Assembly (NCBI GenBank): GCA_964631325.1
Contig: CAZVWJ010000079.1
Location: 1 to 8,830, forward strand
Direction: 5' to 3'
DNA from: CAZVWJ01 sp964631325
GTDB lineage: Bacteria > T1Sed10-126
DNA: 8,830 bases
The position numbers and the translations under genes are program-made. Position 1 is the stretch's first letter; every line of letters begins with the position of its first letter. Of the stretch, positions 7,501-8,830 are shown piece after piece. Under the pieces are notes generated by a model. The model was not told the DNA's origin, made no database searches, and worked only from the letters and a program-made list of their open reading frames with translations.

Positions 7501-7582
7501 AATAAGATAGGAATTTGAAAATTCGGTTTATTCTTTTCAGAAGCTATATTAGTTAAAATGGCCGGTGCTGTCAAGAAAATCC
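7501..7582 (-). repeat. dispersed repeat R1, copy 3
   Basis: The stretch 7501-7575 matches copy 2 at 66 of 75 bases without gaps. It begins abruptly at AATAAGATAGGAATTTG, as copy 2 does. It lies upstream of the truncated gene on the minus strand. Confidence 0.85.
7546..7574 (-). promoter_or_regulatory. sigma-70-like promoter inside R1 copy 3
   Basis: Minus strand: a perfect -35 TTGACA (7569-7574), 17-nt spacer, -10-like TAATAT (7546-7551). It points towards the truncated gene at 7115-7432. This is the closest of the three copies to the sigma-70 -35 consensus. Confidence 0.5.
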
Positions 7583-7724
7583 ATTCCAAACCAGGCATAT
7601 ACGAATGAGATGTTCTCCGGAGCAAGTTCTTTGGCCGGATTTCAGCAAGCCAGCCGGATACCGGGGCTATTTTAACCGCAGGGATTCCAGGATACGGGGC
7701 AAGATAAAAAAATAGGCAGGTCTA
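7583..7724. other. intergenic stretch without recognisable gene
   Basis: A moderately GC-rich spacer between R1 copy 3 and the frameshifted remnant. Short minus-strand frames are broken by stops. I see no RNA gene, clear hairpin terminator or mobile-element end here. Confidence 0.5.
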
Positions 7725-7996
7725 TTAATTTTTGTCCCAGGGCAGATCCTCCGAAAAAGGCTCAGCCGGGGCCGGCCTGTTATCCGGTGGACCGCGCAGG
7801 GGATCAGTTCCGGACGAAGGGCCGTCTACGTCCAGCAGGATTCGGCGAATGTCAGCCTGGTTCTCAGATAGGCAAAGGCAAGGAAAAAATGGTCGCGGTT
7901 GTGTTCTGTATAAGGAAGTTGCTTCACATCGTAGTCGGGGTTTTGAAGAACCAGGCGGAATTTGATCCCCAGTGGCAACAGAAAAATGCTTGACTC
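7725..7996 (-). pseudogene. frameshifted coding remnant of unknown family, overlapping R2
   Basis: Two minus-strand frames join into one coding-like peptide. The upstream part (from a TAA at 7997-7999) reads GIKFRLVLQNPDYDV, then TEHNRDHFFLAFAYL. The downstream part reads ENQADIRRILLDVDG, then a proline-rich tail ending EDLPWDKN and a TAA at 7725-7727. The switch falls at 7864-7867, where minus-strand CTGAGAAC looks like CTGGAGAAC with one G lost; restoring it gives FAYLENQADIRRI in one frame. I do not recognise the family. The upstream third is the R2 repeat, whose other copy keeps only the GIKFRLILQN portion. There is no start codon or ribosome site, so this is probably a dead 3' gene fragment. 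Confidence 0.45.
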
Positions 7997-8013
7997 TTAA
8001 CACAGCATCTCAA
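7921..8013 (-). repeat. dispersed repeat R2, copy B
   Basis: Matches copy A (6961-7050) at 84 of 90 bases. It starts about 5 nt past the stop codon of the gene at 8019-8830, so it directly abuts that gene's 3' end. Confidence 0.85.
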
Positions 8014-8014
8014 G
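7982..8014 (-). terminator. terminator-like hairpin in R2 copy B
   Basis: Minus strand: CTTGA (8010-8014) can pair with TCAAG (7989-7993), followed by a T-tract (7982-7986). An overlapping alternative pairs CTCTTGA with TTAAGAG. It lies just past the TAA of the right-edge gene, a fitting place for a terminator, but the stems are short. Confidence 0.35.
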
Positions 8015-8018
8015 AGCA

Positions 8019-8830
8019 TTATGCATTTATACGTTCCAAAAGAAAATCAAGCGTTGGCTTGATTACTTCTTCTAATTTTGCTGACAATTCTTTTCGTTCT
8101 TTAATCAGCGGTTTTAGACTTCGGACCAATCCAAATTTCCGCTTACCTCGGCCCGAGTGAGGTAAAAATTTCATCCGATACCAGGTGTCACCAGGAGCGT
8201 CATCAAATTGCTTGGGAACTTGGTCATACAATTGCCTGAACTCATCATGATTATCCTCAAAGGAAACGAATTGAATAGCAAGAGCCTCAGATAAATTTTT
8301 CAGTACGTCAAATTCGCTGCAATCCACCTCATCCATTTCAAGTTCGGTCGGGTATATCCAGATACGGCGCCAGACTGATTGATCTACATCCAATGGCTTC
8401 AAGACCTTATTTTTTCGGCTGGACGTTCCAATACTATGTCCCCTTTGTGTATAACCACTTAACGCCTTCTCCAGACAATTACCAAAATCCGACTGAATTT
8501 CTTTGTGAGTTCCATCTGGAGATGAATTAAATAGTTTTGGCCATTCATCGGGTAAGTCGGTAGGTGCAAGGGCTAAACTTTTCATGTATTCAAGGAAGTC
8601 TAAGCGCATTTTCTGAAATTCTTCTGGAGGTGAAGGAGCGCTCTTGATCAAAGTGTAAACGTCGGTCCATAAATAGTTTGGGGCTTCCGGTTCTTCTGGA
8701 TGTAGATAGCGTTTATGATCTTTGATCTTACGAGGAATTGACTCCGTTCGCTCTGAACAAAGGGCAACGTATGTGCCTGGTTCTTGAAGGTATTTTGATA
8801 GCTGGTCCTCAGCCAGCGTTGCGTCAAATT
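8019..8830 (-). CDS. partial gene, possibly PD-(D/E)XK-family nuclease C-terminal part
   Basis: The frame is open from the right edge to a TAA at 8019-8021, giving about 269 codons with the 5' end outside the window. A TTG at 8649-8651 is not a convincing start, because coding sequence continues upstream of it (DATLAEDQLSKYLQEPG, TYVALCSERTESIPRKIK, YLWTDVYTLIKSAP). The order of elements (a beta-strand with S/T-E-R, then W-x-D-V-Y, then FLEYMKSLALAP) resembles the part that follows the catalytic core in restriction-like PD-(D/E)XK nucleases of defence islands. The acidic and lysine catalytic residues would lie outside the window, so catalysis cannot be judged. The C-terminal half (WRRIWIYPTELE, ending LDFLLERINA) is mixed alpha/beta and soluble. 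It is followed at once by R2 copy B. The gene is real; its family is tentative. Confidence 0.6.
   Translation of the reverse strand, partial: FDATLAEDQLSKYLQEPGTYVALCSERTESIPRKIKDHKRYLHPEEPEAPNYLWTDVYTLIKSAPSPPEEFQKMRLDFLEYMKSLALAPTDLPDEWPKLFNSSPDGTHKEIQSDFGNCLEKALSGYTQRGHSIGTSSRKNKVLKPLDVDQSVWRRIWIYPTELEMDEVDCSEFDVLKNLSEALAIQFVSFEDNHDEFRQLYDQVPKQFDDAPGDTWYRMKFLPHSGRGKRKFGLVRSLKPLIKERKELSAKLEEVIKPTLDFLLERINA

Noticed and set aside
51..7582. CRISPR array
   Set aside because: There are only three R1 copies, spaced by 6.5 kb and 0.9 kb, and no short regular repeat-spacer pattern exists anywhere in the window.
7404..7625. Minus-strand open frame of 73 codons across R1 copy 3
   Set aside because: It runs through the repeat and overlaps the end of the truncated gene in another frame. 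The matching frame in copies 1 and 2 ends early, so it is probably chance.
7732..7993. Two plus-strand open frames of 68-77 codons
   Set aside because: They are antisense to the frameshifted remnant and R2, and their peptides are Gly/Arg/Ser-rich, typical of the reverse of GC-rich coding sequence.
6559..8017. Integron gene-cassette array with attC sites
   Set aside because: The same-strand genes separated by repeats look similar, but I find no paired GTTRRRY and RYYYAAC core sites, no conserved folded symmetry in R1 or R2, and no integrase.

Overview
The window is a defence-type accessory region with every recognisable gene on the minus strand. Its centre is an intact three-gene operon read right to left: a type III DNA methyltransferase (mod, 4594-6483), an ApeA-like HEPN protein (3015-4589) and a type III restriction helicase-nuclease (res, 398-3031). 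The junctions are tight: 4 nt between mod and the HEPN gene, and a 17-nt overlap between the HEPN gene and res. This suggests one co-transcribed, translationally coupled unit. Mod and Res should form a modification/restriction complex. The HEPN protein carries the R-x4-H signature of HEPN ribonucleases and may be a second, growth-arresting layer of defence; that role is inferred.

The operon lies between direct repeats. A ~75-bp repeat (R1) occurs at 51-130, 6559-6640 and 7501-7582, always in the same orientation. Its best-conserved part reads on the minus strand as a sigma-70-like promoter (TTGAC[G/A], 17-nt spacer, TAATAT). Copy 2 points into mod and copy 3 into a broken gene. A second repeat (R2, ~90 bp, 93% identical) occurs at 6961-7054 and 7921-8013, downstream of two different gene 3' ends, and includes a weak hairpin followed by a T-tract on the minus strand. 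The R1-to-R1 (942 bp) and R2-to-R2 (960 bp) spacings are nearly equal, so 6.5-8.0 kb looks like two diverged copies of one module carrying different genes.

The rest of the right-hand part is a graveyard. It holds a GC-richer C-terminal scrap of an RND efflux pump (6733-6870), a 5'-truncated unknown gene (7115-7432, with same-frame debris upstream), a frameshifted unknown remnant overlapping R2 (7725-7996), and the C-terminal part of a gene running off the right edge (8019-8830), possibly a PD-(D/E)XK-type nuclease. At the left edge (1-254) another decayed reading frame overlaps R1 copy 1.

The organism is a bacterium of moderate to low GC that uses Shine-Dalgarno sites (strong ones precede mod and res). 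The sequence gives no rRNA or housekeeping gene, so I do not assign a phylum. The GC contrast between the RND scrap and the defence genes suggests that the defence genes were acquired.
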